Below are positions 7,142 to 16,476 of a DNA stretch of 64,000 bases, piece by piece; position 1 is the first letter of the stretch, and each line of letters begins with the position of its first letter. Where the stretch lies: NCBI RefSeq assembly GCF_029889845.1, contig NZ_JARANV010000020.1, positions 1 through 64,000 of the forward strand, written 5' to 3'. Below the pieces are notes generated by a model. That model worked only from the letters and a program-made list of their open reading frames with translations, did no database searches and was not told the origin of the DNA. The stretch is from Halomonas sp. 25-S5. Lineage in GTDB: Bacteria; Pseudomonadota; Gammaproteobacteria; Pseudomonadales; Halomonadaceae. Both the position numbers and the translations under genes were made by a program.

Positions 7142-8289
7142 CAGTGCACCTGCCGGCCAGCGCACCATACCCGCTGCACCAGCGGATGGTCGTCGACCAC
7201 GCGCACCCGCAGCAGATCGGCGCGCAGCCCCGGGGCGAGCCGACCGCGATCAGTGAGCCCCACTGCCTCGGCCGGTGTTCGTGTGGCCGTGGCCACCGCC
7301 TGAGGCAGGGGGTACCCCTCCGCCATGCCGGCAATGCGGAACACCGCATCCAGCAGTGCAGCAGGATAGTAGTCCGAAGAGAGCACATCGAGCACACCCA
7401 GCCGCACCAGCTCCTCCGCCGCGATATTGCCGGAGTGCGAGCCGCCACGCACGACGTTGGGCGCGCCCATCATCACCGCCAGGCCGTGGCGGTGAGAGGC
7501 CTCGGCCGCCTCGCGGGTCGTGGGGAATTCTGCCACCCGGGTGCCATACTCGACGCTCTCGGCCACATGCTCGATGGTGGCGTCATCGTGGCTGGCCAGG
7601 GCCAGACCCCGCGCCTGACACGCCTCGGCGATGGCGCGTCGATGGGCACTGCTGTAGAGAACGCTGTTGGCCAGCTGCTTCTCGATGAACGCCTCTAGTG
7701 CCTCGTCGCTGAACCGGTACTTACCCTGGTAGTAGGTGCGGTAGGCCTCCAGGCTGGCGAATTGACGCTGGCCCGGCGCATGGTCCATCAACGACACCAG
7801 GCCCAGCAGCGGCGAGCCGGCCAGTGACTCGAAGCGAGAGAGCGTCTCGGGGTGGCACACCTCACAGCGCAGGTGCAGGCGGTGATCGATGCGCGCCATG
7901 TCGTCGGTCATGATCGCCTGCAGCGAGTCGACCATGTCGAGCAGCGCGCCGTGGCGCATGCTCTGTTCGTCGACATCGCCGATCGAGAGCGCATCGAACA
8001 CCGTGGTGATGCCGCTGGCGGCCATCTGGGCATCATGCGCCAGCGCCGCGGGGCGTCCCGGCCAAGCCACCTTGGGGCGCGGCTGGAAATACTTCTCCAT
8101 GTTGTCGGTGTGCAGCTCGACCATGCCCGGCATCAGGTAGTCGCCCTGGCAATCCAGGGCACCCGGGTGCCGGCTCGGTGTATCGTCGATGCCCGCGATA
8201 CGGCCGTCGCGAATCTTCAGCGAGCCCAGGCACACCTCATCGTCCAGAATCAGACGCGCATTGGTGAGAATCTGTTCGGCGGCATTCAT
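7141..8289 (-). CDS. phnM: PhnM, ribose 1-methylphosphonate 5-triphosphate diphosphatase
   Basis: This 382-residue amidohydrolase-superfamily enzyme removes pyrophosphate from alpha-D-ribose 1-(alkyl)phosphonate 5-triphosphate before C-P bond cleavage. MPGMVELHTDNMEKYFQPRP carries the metal site (HTD rather than the common HxH), characteristic of PhnM. Other expected parts are visible, including ASHDDATIEHV and LSSDYYPAALLDA. It overlaps phnL (ATGA at 8287-8290) and phnN. Confidence 0.94.
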   Translation of the reverse strand: MNAAEQILTNARLILDDEVCLGSLKIRDGRIAGIDDTPSRHPGALDCQGDYLMPGMVELHTDNMEKYFQPRPKVAWPGRPAALAHDAQMAASGITTVFDALSIGDVDEQSMRHGALLDMVDSLQAIMTDDMARIDHRLHLRCEVCHPETLSRFESLAGSPLLGLVSLMDHAPGQRQFASLEAYRTYYQGKYRFSDEALEAFIEKQLANSVLYSSAHRRAIAEACQARGLALASHDDATIEHVAESVEYGTRVAEFPTTREAAEASHRHGLAVMMGAPNVVRGGSHSGNIAAEELVRLGVLDVLSSDYYPAALLDAVFRIAGMAEGYPLPQAVATATRTPAEAVGLTDRGRLAPGLRADLLRVRVVDDHPLVQRVWCAGRQVH

Positions 8290-9050
8290 CAGCGGATCTC
8301 CTCGGACGGGGACTCGGCCGCTTCCAGCACGGCTCCCATGTGGGCCTCCAGCGGCAACAGGCGATCCGCTACTCGCTCTCGCACATCCTCATCATGGAAG
8401 ATGCCCAGCAATGCCGCACCGCGCGCCTTGGCCTCCTCGATCAAACCCACCACGACCTCGCGGTTAGCGGCATCCAGCGAGGCGGTCGGCTCGTCGAGCA
8501 GCAGCAGAGGGTGCTCGGCGATGAAGCCTCGGGCGATGTTCACGCGCTGCTGCTCACCACCGGAGAAGGTGCCCGGCGGCAGTGACCACAGCCGCGGTGG
8601 CAGATTGAGCCGAGCCAGCATTGTCTCGGCACGCTCACGGGCCTCGTCAGGCTCGACACCACACGCCAGCAGCGGCTCCATCACCACTTCTACCGCTGGC
8701 ACGCGAGGTACCACCCGCAGGAACTGACTGACGTAGCCGATCACGTCGCGGCGCAGAGAGTGCCAGGCGTGGGCCGGCAGATCGGCAAGCTCGAGCTCGC
8801 CGTCCTCCTCCCCGTCACCATCAAAGTGCAGGCGCAGGCGCCCACCGGTGACGCGATAGCTGCCGTGGAGCATCTTGAGCAGCGAGCTCTTGCCGATACC
8901 ACTGGGTCCGGCCAGCACCAGGCATTCGCCCGGTAACAGGGAGAACGAAAGGCCACGCATTACCTCGAGAGTCATGCCGCCCTGGCCGTGCAGCACGAAC
9001 GACTTGTGCAGGGCGTCTACGGTCAGGAAGGGTTGCGTCAGGGATGTCAT
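8289..9050 (-). CDS. phnL: PhnL, C-P lyase-associated ABC-type ATPase
   Basis: The ATG at 9050 (MTSLTQPFLTVDALHKSFVL) gives 253 residues, close to normal PhnL; earlier starts overlap phnK without homology. The Walker A is GPSGIGKSS, the signature motif FSGGEQQR and the Walker B LLLLDEPT. PhnL is not a membrane transporter subunit; with PhnGHI it transfers the alkylphosphonate to the ATP ribosyl group and it docks on the C-P lyase core. Thirteen bases separate it from phnK. Confidence 0.93.
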   Translation of the reverse strand: MTSLTQPFLTVDALHKSFVLHGQGGMTLEVMRGLSFSLLPGECLVLAGPSGIGKSSLLKMLHGSYRVTGGRLRLHFDGDGEEDGELELADLPAHAWHSLRRDVIGYVSQFLRVVPRVPAVEVVMEPLLACGVEPDEARERAETMLARLNLPPRLWSLPPGTFSGGEQQRVNIARGFIAEHPLLLLDEPTASLDAANREVVVGLIEEAKARGAALLGIFHDEDVRERVADRLLPLEAHMGAVLEAAESPSEEIR

Positions 9051-9063
9051 GGGTGACAGCTCC

Positions 9064-9882
9064 TCAAGGCGTGAGTACCGACGACACCAACAGCTGCGTA
9101 TAGGCATGCTGCGGATCGTCCAGAATCTGATCGGTCAGGCCGCTTTCGACCACCTGGCCGCGGCGCATCACCATCAAGCGGTGGGCCAGCAGTCGGGCAA
9201 CCGCCAAGTCATGGGTCACTAGAATGACCGAGAGGCCCAACTCGCGAACCAGGGTGCGCAGCATGTCGAGCAACCGGGCCTGCACCGAGACGTCCAGGCC
9301 TCCGGTCGGCTCGTCCATGAACACCAGATTCGGCCGGGTCACCAGGGTGCGAGCGATCTGCAGGCGCTGCTGCATGCCGCCCGAGAAGGTCTTGGGCGCG
9401 TCATCGATGCGCTTCGGGTCGAGCTCCACTCGACCCATCCAGTCCTGGCCGGCCGCCCGCAGCTGGCCATAATGACGCTCGCCCAGGGCCATCAGGCGCT
9501 CACCAATATTGGCACCGGCCGAAACCCCAAGGCGCAGCCCATCACGCGGATTCTGGTGCACCAACCCCCACTCCATGCGCAGCAGTGCCCGTCGTCGCGC
9601 TTCGCCAAGAGCATACAGATCGAGTTCCCCCTCATGGCCCGCTCCGTCGTGGCCCTGGGCGACGGTCGAGCGATAGGCCACCTGCCCGGTATCCGGGCGC
9701 TCCAGCCCTGAGAGCACGCGCAGCAGGGTCGACTTGCCGGAGCCGGACTCACCGACGATACCCAGCACCTCGCCGCGATGCAGGGTGAAATCGATCGCCT
9801 CGCAGCCCTTGCCGGGGCCGTACAGGCGCGAGACACCGCGCGCTTCCAGCAGCGCGGGCCGTTGCAGTTCGGGACACTTCAT
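9064..9882 (-). CDS. phnK: PhnK, ABC-type ATPase of the C-P lyase complex
   Basis: The 272-residue ABC ATPase has Walker A GESGSGKST, signature FSGGMQQR and Walker B VFMDEPTGG. PhnK binds PhnJ of the PhnGHIJ core and its ATPase activity is needed for phosphonate breakdown. It starts with MKCPELQRPALLEARGVSRL and its ATG overlaps the phnJ stop. A stretch rich in Gly, Ala and His near residues 75-85 (AQGHDGAGHEGELDL) is longer than I would expect, but the rest is canonical. Confidence 0.93.
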   Translation of the reverse strand: MKCPELQRPALLEARGVSRLYGPGKGCEAIDFTLHRGEVLGIVGESGSGKSTLLRVLSGLERPDTGQVAYRSTVAQGHDGAGHEGELDLYALGEARRRALLRMEWGLVHQNPRDGLRLGVSAGANIGERLMALGERHYGQLRAAGQDWMGRVELDPKRIDDAPKTFSGGMQQRLQIARTLVTRPNLVFMDEPTGGLDVSVQARLLDMLRTLVRELGLSVILVTHDLAVARLLAHRLMVMRRGQVVESGLTDQILDDPQHAYTQLLVSSVLTP

Positions 9883-10733
9883 GCCACCTCCTCACGACGT
9901 GACTGGCAGTAGTCGGTATCCGAGCAGACGAACATCCGCCCGCCCCGGTCGTCGGTAATCACCTCGTCGAGGAAGGTGTCGCGAGCCCCGCAGATGGCGC
10001 AGGGTTCCTCCCACTGCTGCACTTCGAACGGATGGTCCTCGAAGTCCAGGCTCTCCACCCGCGTATAGGGCGGAATGGCGTAGAGCCGCTTCTCGCGTCC
10101 AGCACCGAACAGCATCAGCGCCTCGGCCATGTGCAGCTTGGGGTTATCAAACTTGGGGATCGGCGAGGGGTCGGTGACATAGCGCCCGTCCACCTTCACG
10201 GGATAGGCATAGGTCGTGGCGATATGCCCGTGACGCGCGATGTCCTCGTAGAGCTTGACGTGCATGACCCCATACTCCTCCAGGGCGTGCATCAGCCGCG
10301 TCTCCTCCTCGCTGGGTTCGATGAAGCGCAGCGGTTCGGGTATCGGCACCTGGAAGACAAGGATCTGGCCCTGGCGCAGGGGCTGCTCGGGGATACGGTG
10401 ACGCGTCTGGATCACATCGGCCTCGGCCGTCGCCGAGGTGGTGGTGACACCGGCCACCCGCTCGAAGAAGGCGCGGATGCTCACCGCATTGGTGGTATCG
10501 TCGGCGCCCTGGTCGATCACCTTGAGCACATCGTCCTGACCCAGCACGCTGGCCGTCAGCTGCATGCCACCGGTACCCCAGCCGTAGGGCATCGGCATCT
10601 CGCGCCCGCCGAAGGGCACCTGATAGCCGGGAATCGCCACGGCCTTGAGCAAGCCGCGGCGGATCATGCGCTTGGTCTGTTCGTCGAGGTAGGCGAAGTT
10701 GTAACCGGTCGTGGCATCAGAATAGTCGTTCAT
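9879..10733 (-). CDS. phnJ: PhnJ, C-P lyase radical SAM subunit
   Basis: PhnJ cleaves the carbon-phosphorus bond of ribose 1-(alkyl)phosphonate 5-phosphate using S-adenosylmethionine and a 4Fe-4S cluster. In this 284-residue protein the C-terminal cysteines Cys245, Cys248, Cys270 and Cys276 (in PCAICGARD and FVCSDTDYCQ) match the spacing of the cluster ligands and catalytic thiol of E. coli PhnJ. The N-terminus YNFAYLDEQTKRMIRRGLLK is typical. It overlaps phnI and phnK by four bases each. Confidence 0.96.
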   Translation of the reverse strand: MNDYSDATTGYNFAYLDEQTKRMIRRGLLKAVAIPGYQVPFGGREMPMPYGWGTGGMQLTASVLGQDDVLKVIDQGADDTTNAVSIRAFFERVAGVTTTSATAEADVIQTRHRIPEQPLRQGQILVFQVPIPEPLRFIEPSEEETRLMHALEEYGVMHVKLYEDIARHGHIATTYAYPVKVDGRYVTDPSPIPKFDNPKLHMAEALMLFGAGREKRLYAIPPYTRVESLDFEDHPFEVQQWEEPCAICGARDTFLDEVITDDRGGRMFVCSDTDYCQSRREEVA

Positions 10734-11845
10734 GCCTGCTGCTCCTCCGGCGCGGTAGTGGGTTGTTCGTCAGGCTGTAGCCGGCGGGCGGCATGCTCGC
10801 GGCGCAGGCGCCGCAGCAACTCCAGCTCCGACTGGAAGTCCACGTAGTGCGGCAGCTTGAGGTGTGAAACGAAGCCTGCCGATTCGACACTATCGGCGTG
10901 GGCCAGCACGAATTCCGCCTGCTGGGCAGGGCCCGTTGGGGTCTCGCCCAGTTCCTCGGCGCGAAGGGCGCGGTCGACCAGCGCCATGGCCATGGTCTTG
11001 CGCTCGTTGTGGCCAAAGGCCAGCCCGTAGCCGCGGGTAAACTGCGGTGCCACTTCACGCGAGCCGCCGAACTGGTTGATCATCTGGCACTCGCTGATCT
11101 CGATCTCGCCAATGCACATGGGCACCTCGCACTCCTCCACCTCGATCTCGACCGCCACACGACCCAGGCGAATCTCCCCGGCGAAGGGGTGGTTGCGCCC
11201 ATAGCCGCGCTGGGTGGAGTAGCCAAGGGCCAGCAAGTAGCCCTCATCGCCGCGAGCCAGCATCTGCAGCCTGGTGGCCCGATCTACCGGGAAGTCAGGG
11301 GGGTCACGGGTGATGTCATAGGGCTCGCTGCCGTCGTCTGCCTCGCGCTCGAGCAACCCTTCGTCGTCGAGCAGTTCCAGGATCTGCGGGCAGGTCGCCA
11401 GCATCTCCTCAGCCTCGACGGGTGTAGGCGTTTCCCCCTTGGCCAGCTGCAGGAAGTCCAGCAGGCGGTGGGTGTAGTCGTAGGTCGGCCCCAGCACCTG
11501 GCCGCCGGGGATGTCCTTGTAGGTGGCGCTGACGCGTCGCTCGATATGCATCGCCGCGGTATCCAGAGGCACCGTTTCAGCCAGCCGCGGCAGTGTGGTG
11601 CGATAGGCGCGCAGCAGGAATACCGCCTCGACCATGTCACCGCTAGCCTGCTTGATGGCCAGGGCAGCGAGCTCCGGGTCATACAACGAGGCTTCGGCCA
11701 TCACCCGCGCCACAGCCAGGCGCAGCTGCCCTTCCACCTGAGCCACCTCCAGTTCGGCGGATTCGCGGCTGCCTCGCCGGCGATCGGCCAGCCAACGGTG
11801 CGCATTGGCAATGGCTTGCTCTCCGCCCTTCACTGCGACATACAT
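10730..11845 (-). CDS. phnI: PhnI, C-P lyase core subunit / ribosyl-transfer component
   Basis: The 371-residue protein begins MYVAVKGGEQAIANAHRWLA, the conserved PhnI start. PhnI catalyses, with PhnG, PhnH and PhnL, displacement of adenine from ATP by the phosphonate, and forms the centre of the (PhnGHIJ)2 complex. GYGLAFGHNERKTMAMALVD near residue 275 is a conserved block. The start overlaps the end of phnH by 16 bases. Confidence 0.95.
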   Translation of the reverse strand: MYVAVKGGEQAIANAHRWLADRRRGSRESAELEVAQVEGQLRLAVARVMAEASLYDPELAALAIKQASGDMVEAVFLLRAYRTTLPRLAETVPLDTAAMHIERRVSATYKDIPGGQVLGPTYDYTHRLLDFLQLAKGETPTPVEAEEMLATCPQILELLDDEGLLEREADDGSEPYDITRDPPDFPVDRATRLQMLARGDEGYLLALGYSTQRGYGRNHPFAGEIRLGRVAVEIEVEECEVPMCIGEIEISECQMINQFGGSREVAPQFTRGYGLAFGHNERKTMAMALVDRALRAEELGETPTGPAQQAEFVLAHADSVESAGFVSHLKLPHYVDFQSELELLRRLRREHAARRLQPDEQPTTAPEEQQA

Positions 11846-12456
11846 GGATCAGCCTCCTCTACCCGGGAAGATGTGATGCGGGTGCTGCGCGGCACTGCTG
11901 CCAGCCGGGCCCCGCAGGTCAGGATGGCGTCCAGCCCACGTGGGAAGCGGGACTGATTGGCCGCCAGGCGGCTCATGAGGGCATCGCCCTCCCCGATGCC
12001 GAGGCGCCGGAATCCGGGGATACCCGGTCCCTGAAGCCGCCAGGGACCCTCGGTATCCAACCGCTCCAGCACCACCAGCAGCGTGGTGCTGCGATCGGGG
12101 TAGATATCGCTGCCCTCGTTGAATACACGAGTGGGATCGGCCAGGGTTGCCGGGGTCACGAGCGCGAAGTCCGCCTCGGCGGGCGTGTCGACCAGACGGC
12201 TGCCGGTATGGAACCTCAACCCCTCGCCTAGGCCACCTGCGGCCAATTCGGGGGTCAGCCACACCCGTGTGTCGAGATCGCACAGCGTAAGCAGTGTCGC
12301 CCAGCAGGCTGCGCCGATGGCGGCGTCCTCAGGCCTGAGCGGGGACTCCAGCATGTCTTCAACGGTGCCGGGCTCCGCCATGGTCGACAGCAGTTGGCGA
12401 TAGGCGCGCTGGCTGTCGTGGACGGGATCGTCAAAAGCGGACCACTGCATGCTCAT
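11830..12456 (-). CDS. phnH: PhnH, C-P lyase core subunit
   Basis: The ATG at 12456 (MSMQWSAFDDPVHDSQRAYR) overlaps the phnG stop as ATGA and gives 208 residues, the usual PhnH length; an earlier in-frame start lies within phnG. The FxDPVxDSQxxYRxLLxxMAxPG opening is diagnostic for PhnH, a PLP-transferase-like fold without catalytic residues that joins the PhnGHIJ core. Confidence 0.94.
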   Translation of the reverse strand: MSMQWSAFDDPVHDSQRAYRQLLSTMAEPGTVEDMLESPLRPEDAAIGAACWATLLTLCDLDTRVWLTPELAAGGLGEGLRFHTGSRLVDTPAEADFALVTPATLADPTRVFNEGSDIYPDRSTTLLVVLERLDTEGPWRLQGPGIPGFRRLGIGEGDALMSRLAANQSRFPRGLDAILTCGARLAAVPRSTRITSSRVEEADPCMSQ

Positions 12457-12899
12457 TCCCCTCGGACCATGGTGAAGAAATCGACACGGGTCGCCGCCGC
12501 ACGGCACCCATGCGCCTCCTGTTCGACGTGCAGTGCGGCCTCCAGCGGCGTCAGCAGTTCAGCGTCGATGCGCTGTCCCCAGTCGTCACGCTGTGCGCAG
12601 GCATCAGCCAGGGCGATGAGCTCAGCGTGATGCGCATCGCGGCCCTTGACCCAGCCGTGGCCTAGCGGACCGCCGCCCGGCGTGCCGTCGTCCAGGGCTA
12701 CGCTCGCCCGGGTCAGGGTCATCTCACCGAGATTGAAAGCCTTGCCGCTGCCGCCCATGCGGCCACGCACCATAGCCATGCCGGTCTCGGGGCCGCGGAC
12801 ACAGCGGTAGTCGGGAGCGATGCCCAACCGAGCCCAGTGCTCGGCCAGACGCTCGCGGGGAGTCAGCGCCAGAATGCGCTGGCGTCGTGCAGACGTCAT
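12453..12899 (-). CDS. phnG: PhnG, C-P lyase core subunit
   Basis: This 148-residue protein contains RGPETGMAMVRGRMGGSGKA and FNLGEMTLTRASVAL, conserved blocks of PhnG, which pairs with PhnI in the C-P lyase core. HGWVKGRDAHHAELIALADA is the family's C-terminal helix region. It overlaps phnF and phnH by four bases each. Confidence 0.94.
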   Translation of the reverse strand: MTSARRQRILALTPRERLAEHWARLGIAPDYRCVRGPETGMAMVRGRMGGSGKAFNLGEMTLTRASVALDDGTPGGGPLGHGWVKGRDAHHAELIALADACAQRDDWGQRIDAELLTPLEAALHVEQEAHGCRAAATRVDFFTMVRGE

Positions 12900-13639
12900 G
12901 AAGACACCTCGTCAGACAGTGGGTCATTGAAGTCGATGTGGTAGGAGAGACGGTCGGCCCGTGCACGACTGATCGAGACCTCGACCAGTGCGCCGTCGGC
13001 ATCGACGTTGTCGCTGGCCAGCTGCAGCAGTGGGGCCTGATGCGGGCACTGCAGCAAGCGCTGGTCCTCACGGTCGGCGACCCCGGCCTCGACCCGGACC
13101 CGGCGACGTGTGAGCCGTAGACCATAGTGCTGATTGAGCAGTGCGCGTGTGGAGCCGCCCCGATATCGCTCCAGCCAGCCGGGTACCCGCGCTGGGTCGA
13201 ACCAGTGGCGCAGACGCAGTAGCGGCGCCTCGTCCACCCAGCGCAGGGTATCGACGCACATCAGGGTCATGCCGGCGGGTTGAGAGAATCGCGCGGCAAT
13301 TGCCTCCGGCGCCACGACCAGCGACTGCTGGAGGCATTCGGTCGTGGTGGTGATGCCCAGCTCCGCGAGGTTGTGCGTCACCTTGCTGCCAGCGCTCACC
13401 GCATAGTCCAGCCGCCGATCGACCACCAGCGTGCCCAGGCCCTGGTGGCGAGTCACCATGCCGTCCGACACCAGCTCATCGAGGGCTCGGCGCACGGTGT
13501 GGCGGTTGACACCAAAGCGCCGGGCCAGCTGGGACTCGCTCGGCAACCACTGTCCCGGGGAGAAGTGGGTCCGTACCTCTTCGGACAGTGCTCCAGCCAA
13601 AGTGAGGTAGCGGGGCTCGCGAAGGGCTTGTCTAGACAT
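12896..13639 (-). CDS. phnF: PhnF, GntR/HutC-family regulator of phosphonate genes
   Basis: The start at 13639 follows a strong AGGAGG six bases upstream and gives 247 residues. A winged helix-turn-helix of GntR type (LPSESQLARRFGVNRHTVRR, about residues 34-53) is followed by a HutC/UTRA effector domain. PhnF homologues repress phosphonate or phosphate genes by binding a TGGTATAGACCA-like palindrome. Two similar palindromes are seen here: at 16465-16476 upstream of phnC and overlapping this gene's own start codon at 13628-13639. Repression and autoregulation are inferred. Confidence 0.9.
   Translation of the reverse strand: MSRQALREPRYLTLAGALSEEVRTHFSPGQWLPSESQLARRFGVNRHTVRRALDELVSDGMVTRHQGLGTLVVDRRLDYAVSAGSKVTHNLAELGITTTTECLQQSLVVAPEAIAARFSQPAGMTLMCVDTLRWVDEAPLLRLRHWFDPARVPGWLERYRGGSTRALLNQHYGLRLTRRRVRVEAGVADREDQRLLQCPHQAPLLQLASDNVDADGALVEVSISRARADRLSYHIDFNDPLSDEVSS
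13628..13639 (-). promoter_or_regulatory. Candidate PhnF operator overlapping the phnF start codon
   Basis: On the plus strand TTGTCTAGACAT occupies the first four codons of phnF. It matches the palindrome TTGTCTAGACAA upstream of phnC at 11 of 12 positions. A repressor bound here could block an internal promoter or translation of phnF. It might be fortuitous because the codons M-S-R-Q fix the bases. Confidence 0.55.
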
Positions 13640-13662
13640 GTCGCCTCCTGAAAAAAAGCGCT

Positions 13663-14454
13663 TCAGATGAAGCGTTTGCGAACCTGCTGGGAGGCCATGT
13701 CGAGCAGCGTCACCGCCACGATGATCACCAGCATGATGGTGGCCGTCTCGGTGTACTGGAAGCCGCGCATGGTCTCCCACAGCGACACGCCGATACCACC
13801 GCCGCCCACCATGCCCAGCACCGTGGCCGAGCGAATGTTGGACTCGAAACGGTACAGGCTGACCGAGATCCACAGCGGCAGGACCTGAGGAATCAGGCCG
13901 AAGATGATCTCTTCGATGCGGCCAGCACCGGTCACGTGCACTCCTTCCATGGGGCCCGAATCGCTCGCTTCCACGGCCTCGGAAAACAGCTTGGCCAGCA
14001 CCCCGGTGGTGTGGACGAACAGCGCCAGGGTGCCGGCGAAGGGTCCCAGTCCCACGGCCACCACAAAGATCATGGCGAACACCAGCTCGTTGATCGCACG
14101 ACAGGCATCCATCAGCCGGCGCATGGGCTGATATACCCACCACGGAGCAAGGTTCTCGGAGGACAGTAGGCTGCAGGGAATGGCGCATAGCACCGCCAGC
14201 AAGGTGCCCCAGATGGCGATCTGGATGGTGATCAGCATCTGGTCGATGTAGTGCTCCAGATTGCCCAGGGCCGGCGGGAAGAAATCCCCGGCCAGTTCGG
14301 CCATGTTGTCAGTATTGGCAATCAGCAGCCCGGGCTGCATTTCCGCGCCCTGCCAGGCCCAGCTGAGCACCGCCAGGGTCAGGGCCCATCCCGCCAGCGG
14401 GACCCAGCCTCGCCGTGCCGGTCGGGCGTCCAATGTGGAGTGATGCACGTTCAT
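13663..14454 (-). CDS. phnE: PhnE, phosphonate ABC transporter permease
   Basis: This 263-residue inner-membrane protein has six predicted hydrophobic segments, including [15 protein letters not shown] near the N-terminus and [20 protein letters not shown] at the end. The conserved EAA-type permease loop is visible around [20 protein letters not shown]. With PhnC and PhnD it imports alkylphosphonates. It lies between phnD (54-bp gap) and phnF (23-bp gap). Confidence 0.93.
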   Translation of the reverse strand: MNVHHSTLDARPARRGWVPLAGWALTLAVLSWAWQGAEMQPGLLIANTDNMAELAGDFFPPALGNLEHYIDQMLITIQIAIWGTLLAVLCAIPCSLLSSENLAPWWVYQPMRRLMDACRAINELVFAMIFVVAVGLGPFAGTLALFVHTTGVLAKLFSEAVEASDSGPMEGVHVTGAGRIEEIIFGLIPQVLPLWISVSLYRFESNIRSATVLGMVGGGGIGVSLWETMRGFQYTETATIMLVIIVAVTLLDMASQQVRKRFI

Positions 14455-14508
14455 GGGAACTCCCGTTGAGGGGCCCGCAAGCCCCTCGTCATTCAGCGCT
14501 GGATGTCG

Positions 14509-15543
14509 TTACTGACTAACCATCGCGGTCGCTGGCGCCTCATCGGCCTGAGCCTTGGCTGCCTCGAGTCGCTGGTTCAGTTCTTCGAGCTGAGCATCGA
14601 ACTCGGCCAGCTGGCGGTCGCGCTCTTCTTCGGACAAGCTCTCGTCCTGGGCGACCTGAGCACGCTCCTTGAATAGCTCCAGTTGACGAATGGGCAGCAG
14701 CTGATCGTTATTGGATTCGTCGAAGCGTGCCCACTGCAGCGGCTCGAGGATCTCGCGCTGGGCCTCGGTCTCGCCGTAGGAATAGAAGAACTCACGCAGC
14801 TCTGCCTTCAGCTCCTCGGGAAGGTTCTTGCGCCACACCAGCGGGTCGGAGGGAATCAGCGGCGATTTCCAGATCACCTTGATCTGTTCTGCCTTATCGG
14901 GATGATTGATTTCGAGACGCTCCATGCTCTCGGTATTGAACGTGGCCACGTCGACCAGGCCGTTGGCCACGGAGAGCGCGTTGGTTTCATGATTGGAATT
15001 CAGCGTCCGCTTGAAGGCCGATGCCGCATCCACGCCGTTCTTGGCAAAGATGTAGTAACCGGGCACCAGGAAACCGGAGGTGGAATTGGGGTCACCGTTA
15101 CCAAAGATCAGTTCATCAGCGCGGCTCAGCACGTCCTCCACATTCTCGAGGTTGCTGTCGCGATGAGTGATCAGTAGGCCCCAATAGCCCGGCGAGCCAT
15201 CGGCGGCCACGGTCTGGGCAAAGACCTCGCCGCCGGCGCGGTCGACGGCCTCCATGGCCGACTTGTTGCCGTACCAGGCCAGGTCGACCTTGTCGAAACG
15301 CATGGCCTGAATGACCGCGGCGTAGTCAGTGGCAAAGAATGGCTTCACTTCCATGCCCAGAGTGTCGGACATCTCGGCCAGGAAGGGCTCCCATTGGGTG
15401 GACTGATTCTGGCTCGATTCGGTGGAAATGATGCCGAAGTTCAAGGTGTCGGCGGCATCGGCGGCAAGAGTCAGCTGGCTGGCGAACAGGGTGGCACCAG
15501 CCACCAGCGGCAGGGCGATACGACGCAGGGTAAAACGGGACAT
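14509..15543 (-). CDS. phnD: PhnD, periplasmic phosphonate-binding protein
   Basis: The 344-residue solute-binding protein carries an N-terminal signal peptide (RRIALPLVAGATLFASQLTL, cleavage probably after AAD/AAD-like residues near 27). The family core includes TLNFGIISTESSQN and KVDLAWYGNKSAMEAVDRAG, where the phosphonate-binding loop lies. The C-terminal 50 residues are a charged, coiled-coil-like extension (EEERDRQLAEFDAQLEELNQ) often seen in PhnD. It delivers phosphonates to PhnE-PhnC. Confidence 0.94.
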   Translation of the reverse strand: MSRFTLRRIALPLVAGATLFASQLTLAADAADTLNFGIISTESSQNQSTQWEPFLAEMSDTLGMEVKPFFATDYAAVIQAMRFDKVDLAWYGNKSAMEAVDRAGGEVFAQTVAADGSPGYWGLLITHRDSNLENVEDVLSRADELIFGNGDPNSTSGFLVPGYYIFAKNGVDAASAFKRTLNSNHETNALSVANGLVDVATFNTESMERLEINHPDKAEQIKVIWKSPLIPSDPLVWRKNLPEELKAELREFFYSYGETEAQREILEPLQWARFDESNNDQLLPIRQLELFKERAQVAQDESLSEEERDRQLAEFDAQLEELNQRLEAAKAQADEAPATAMVSQ

Positions 15544-15582
15544 GGCAAGGACTCCTTCGGGGTGATGATCAAGCGAGTGAGG

Positions 15583-16410
15583 TCAGCCCAGCGCAGCCAC
15601 GGGGGTGGCCAGGTCAACGGAGGTGGAACGGGAGTGGAGCTCGTCGAGTCCAGCGTTCTCGTACAGCGACTCGAGGCGGGCATCGGTGAGATCGCTGGCG
15701 GGGCCATCGAAATACAGGCGTCCCTCCTTGAGGGCGATGGCACGCGGACAGAAGCGCCGTGCAACCTCCACCTGATGCAGGGTGATCAGCACGGTGCGGC
15801 CATCTTCGGCATTGATGCGCGCCAGAATTTCCATGACCTCGCGGACACTGCGCGGATCCAGCGAGGCGATAGGTTCATCGGCCAGGATGATGTCGGCGTC
15901 CTGCATCAGCACCCTGGCAATCGCCACGCGCTGCATCTGTCCGCCGGACAGGGTGTTGGCACGCTGGCCGGCCAGGGCCTCGATCCCCACCCGTGCCAAG
16001 GCGCGGCGCGCGGACTGCCTCTCTTCCTCGGTGAAGCGACCCAAAAGGGCGCGTCCACGGGGCATGTTGCCCAGCTGACCGATCAGCACGTTGGTCAGCA
16101 CGCTCAGTCGGCCGACGAGGTTGAACTGCTGGAAGATGTAGCCAGTGCGGCAGCGATCGGCGCGGGAACGGCGGCTCAGGCGTCCACCGCTCTGGATATT
16201 GCGACCAAGCACCTGAACGCGGCTCTTTCCATCACGATTGGAACGGGTGAGGCCAGCGAGGTGACGCAGCAGGGTGGACTTGCCGGAGCCCGACGGCCCG
16301 ATCAACGCCACCATTTCACCGGGCTTCACCGAGAAACCGACGTCGCGAAGCACGGGATGCTGACCGAAGCTCTTGCTTAGCTGGTCAACCAGAATGCTGG
16401 GGATCGACAT
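15583..16410 (-). CDS. phnC: PhnC, phosphonate ABC transporter ATPase
   Basis: This 275-residue ABC ATPase has Walker [10 protein letters not shown], signature LSGGQMQR and Walker B IILADEP. It opens the phn operon and powers import through PhnE. The C-terminal 25 residues after [10 protein letters not shown] are not needed for ATPase function and look like a short tail. The promoter region upstream carries a palindrome suited to PhnF. Confidence 0.93.
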   Translation of the reverse strand: MSIPSILVDQLSKSFGQHPVLRDVGFSVKPGEMVALIGPSGSGKSTLLRHLAGLTRSNRDGKSRVQVLGRNIQSGGRLSRRSRADRCRTGYIFQQFNLVGRLSVLTNVLIGQLGNMPRGRALLGRFTEEERQSARRALARVGIEALAGQRANTLSGGQMQRVAIARVLMQDADIILADEPIASLDPRSVREVMEILARINAEDGRTVLITLHQVEVARRFCPRAIALKEGRLYFDGPASDLTDARLESLYENAGLDELHSRSTSVDLATPVAALG

Positions 16411-16464
16411 GACACCTCTCCTCGTTGGGATGGCGTCAGTATCGCGGACTCAGGTTAACGTCAG

Positions 16465-16476
16465 TTGTCTAGACAA
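16465..16476 (-). promoter_or_regulatory. Candidate PhnF operator upstream of phnC
   Basis: TTGTCTAGACAA is a perfect 12-bp palindrome 55 bases upstream of the phnC start. Its core resembles the GTATAGAC core recognised by PhnF of Mycobacterium and by other HutC-type repressors. No good Pho box (two CTGTCAT-like repeats) was seen in the 150 bases upstream of phnC. Confidence 0.68.
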
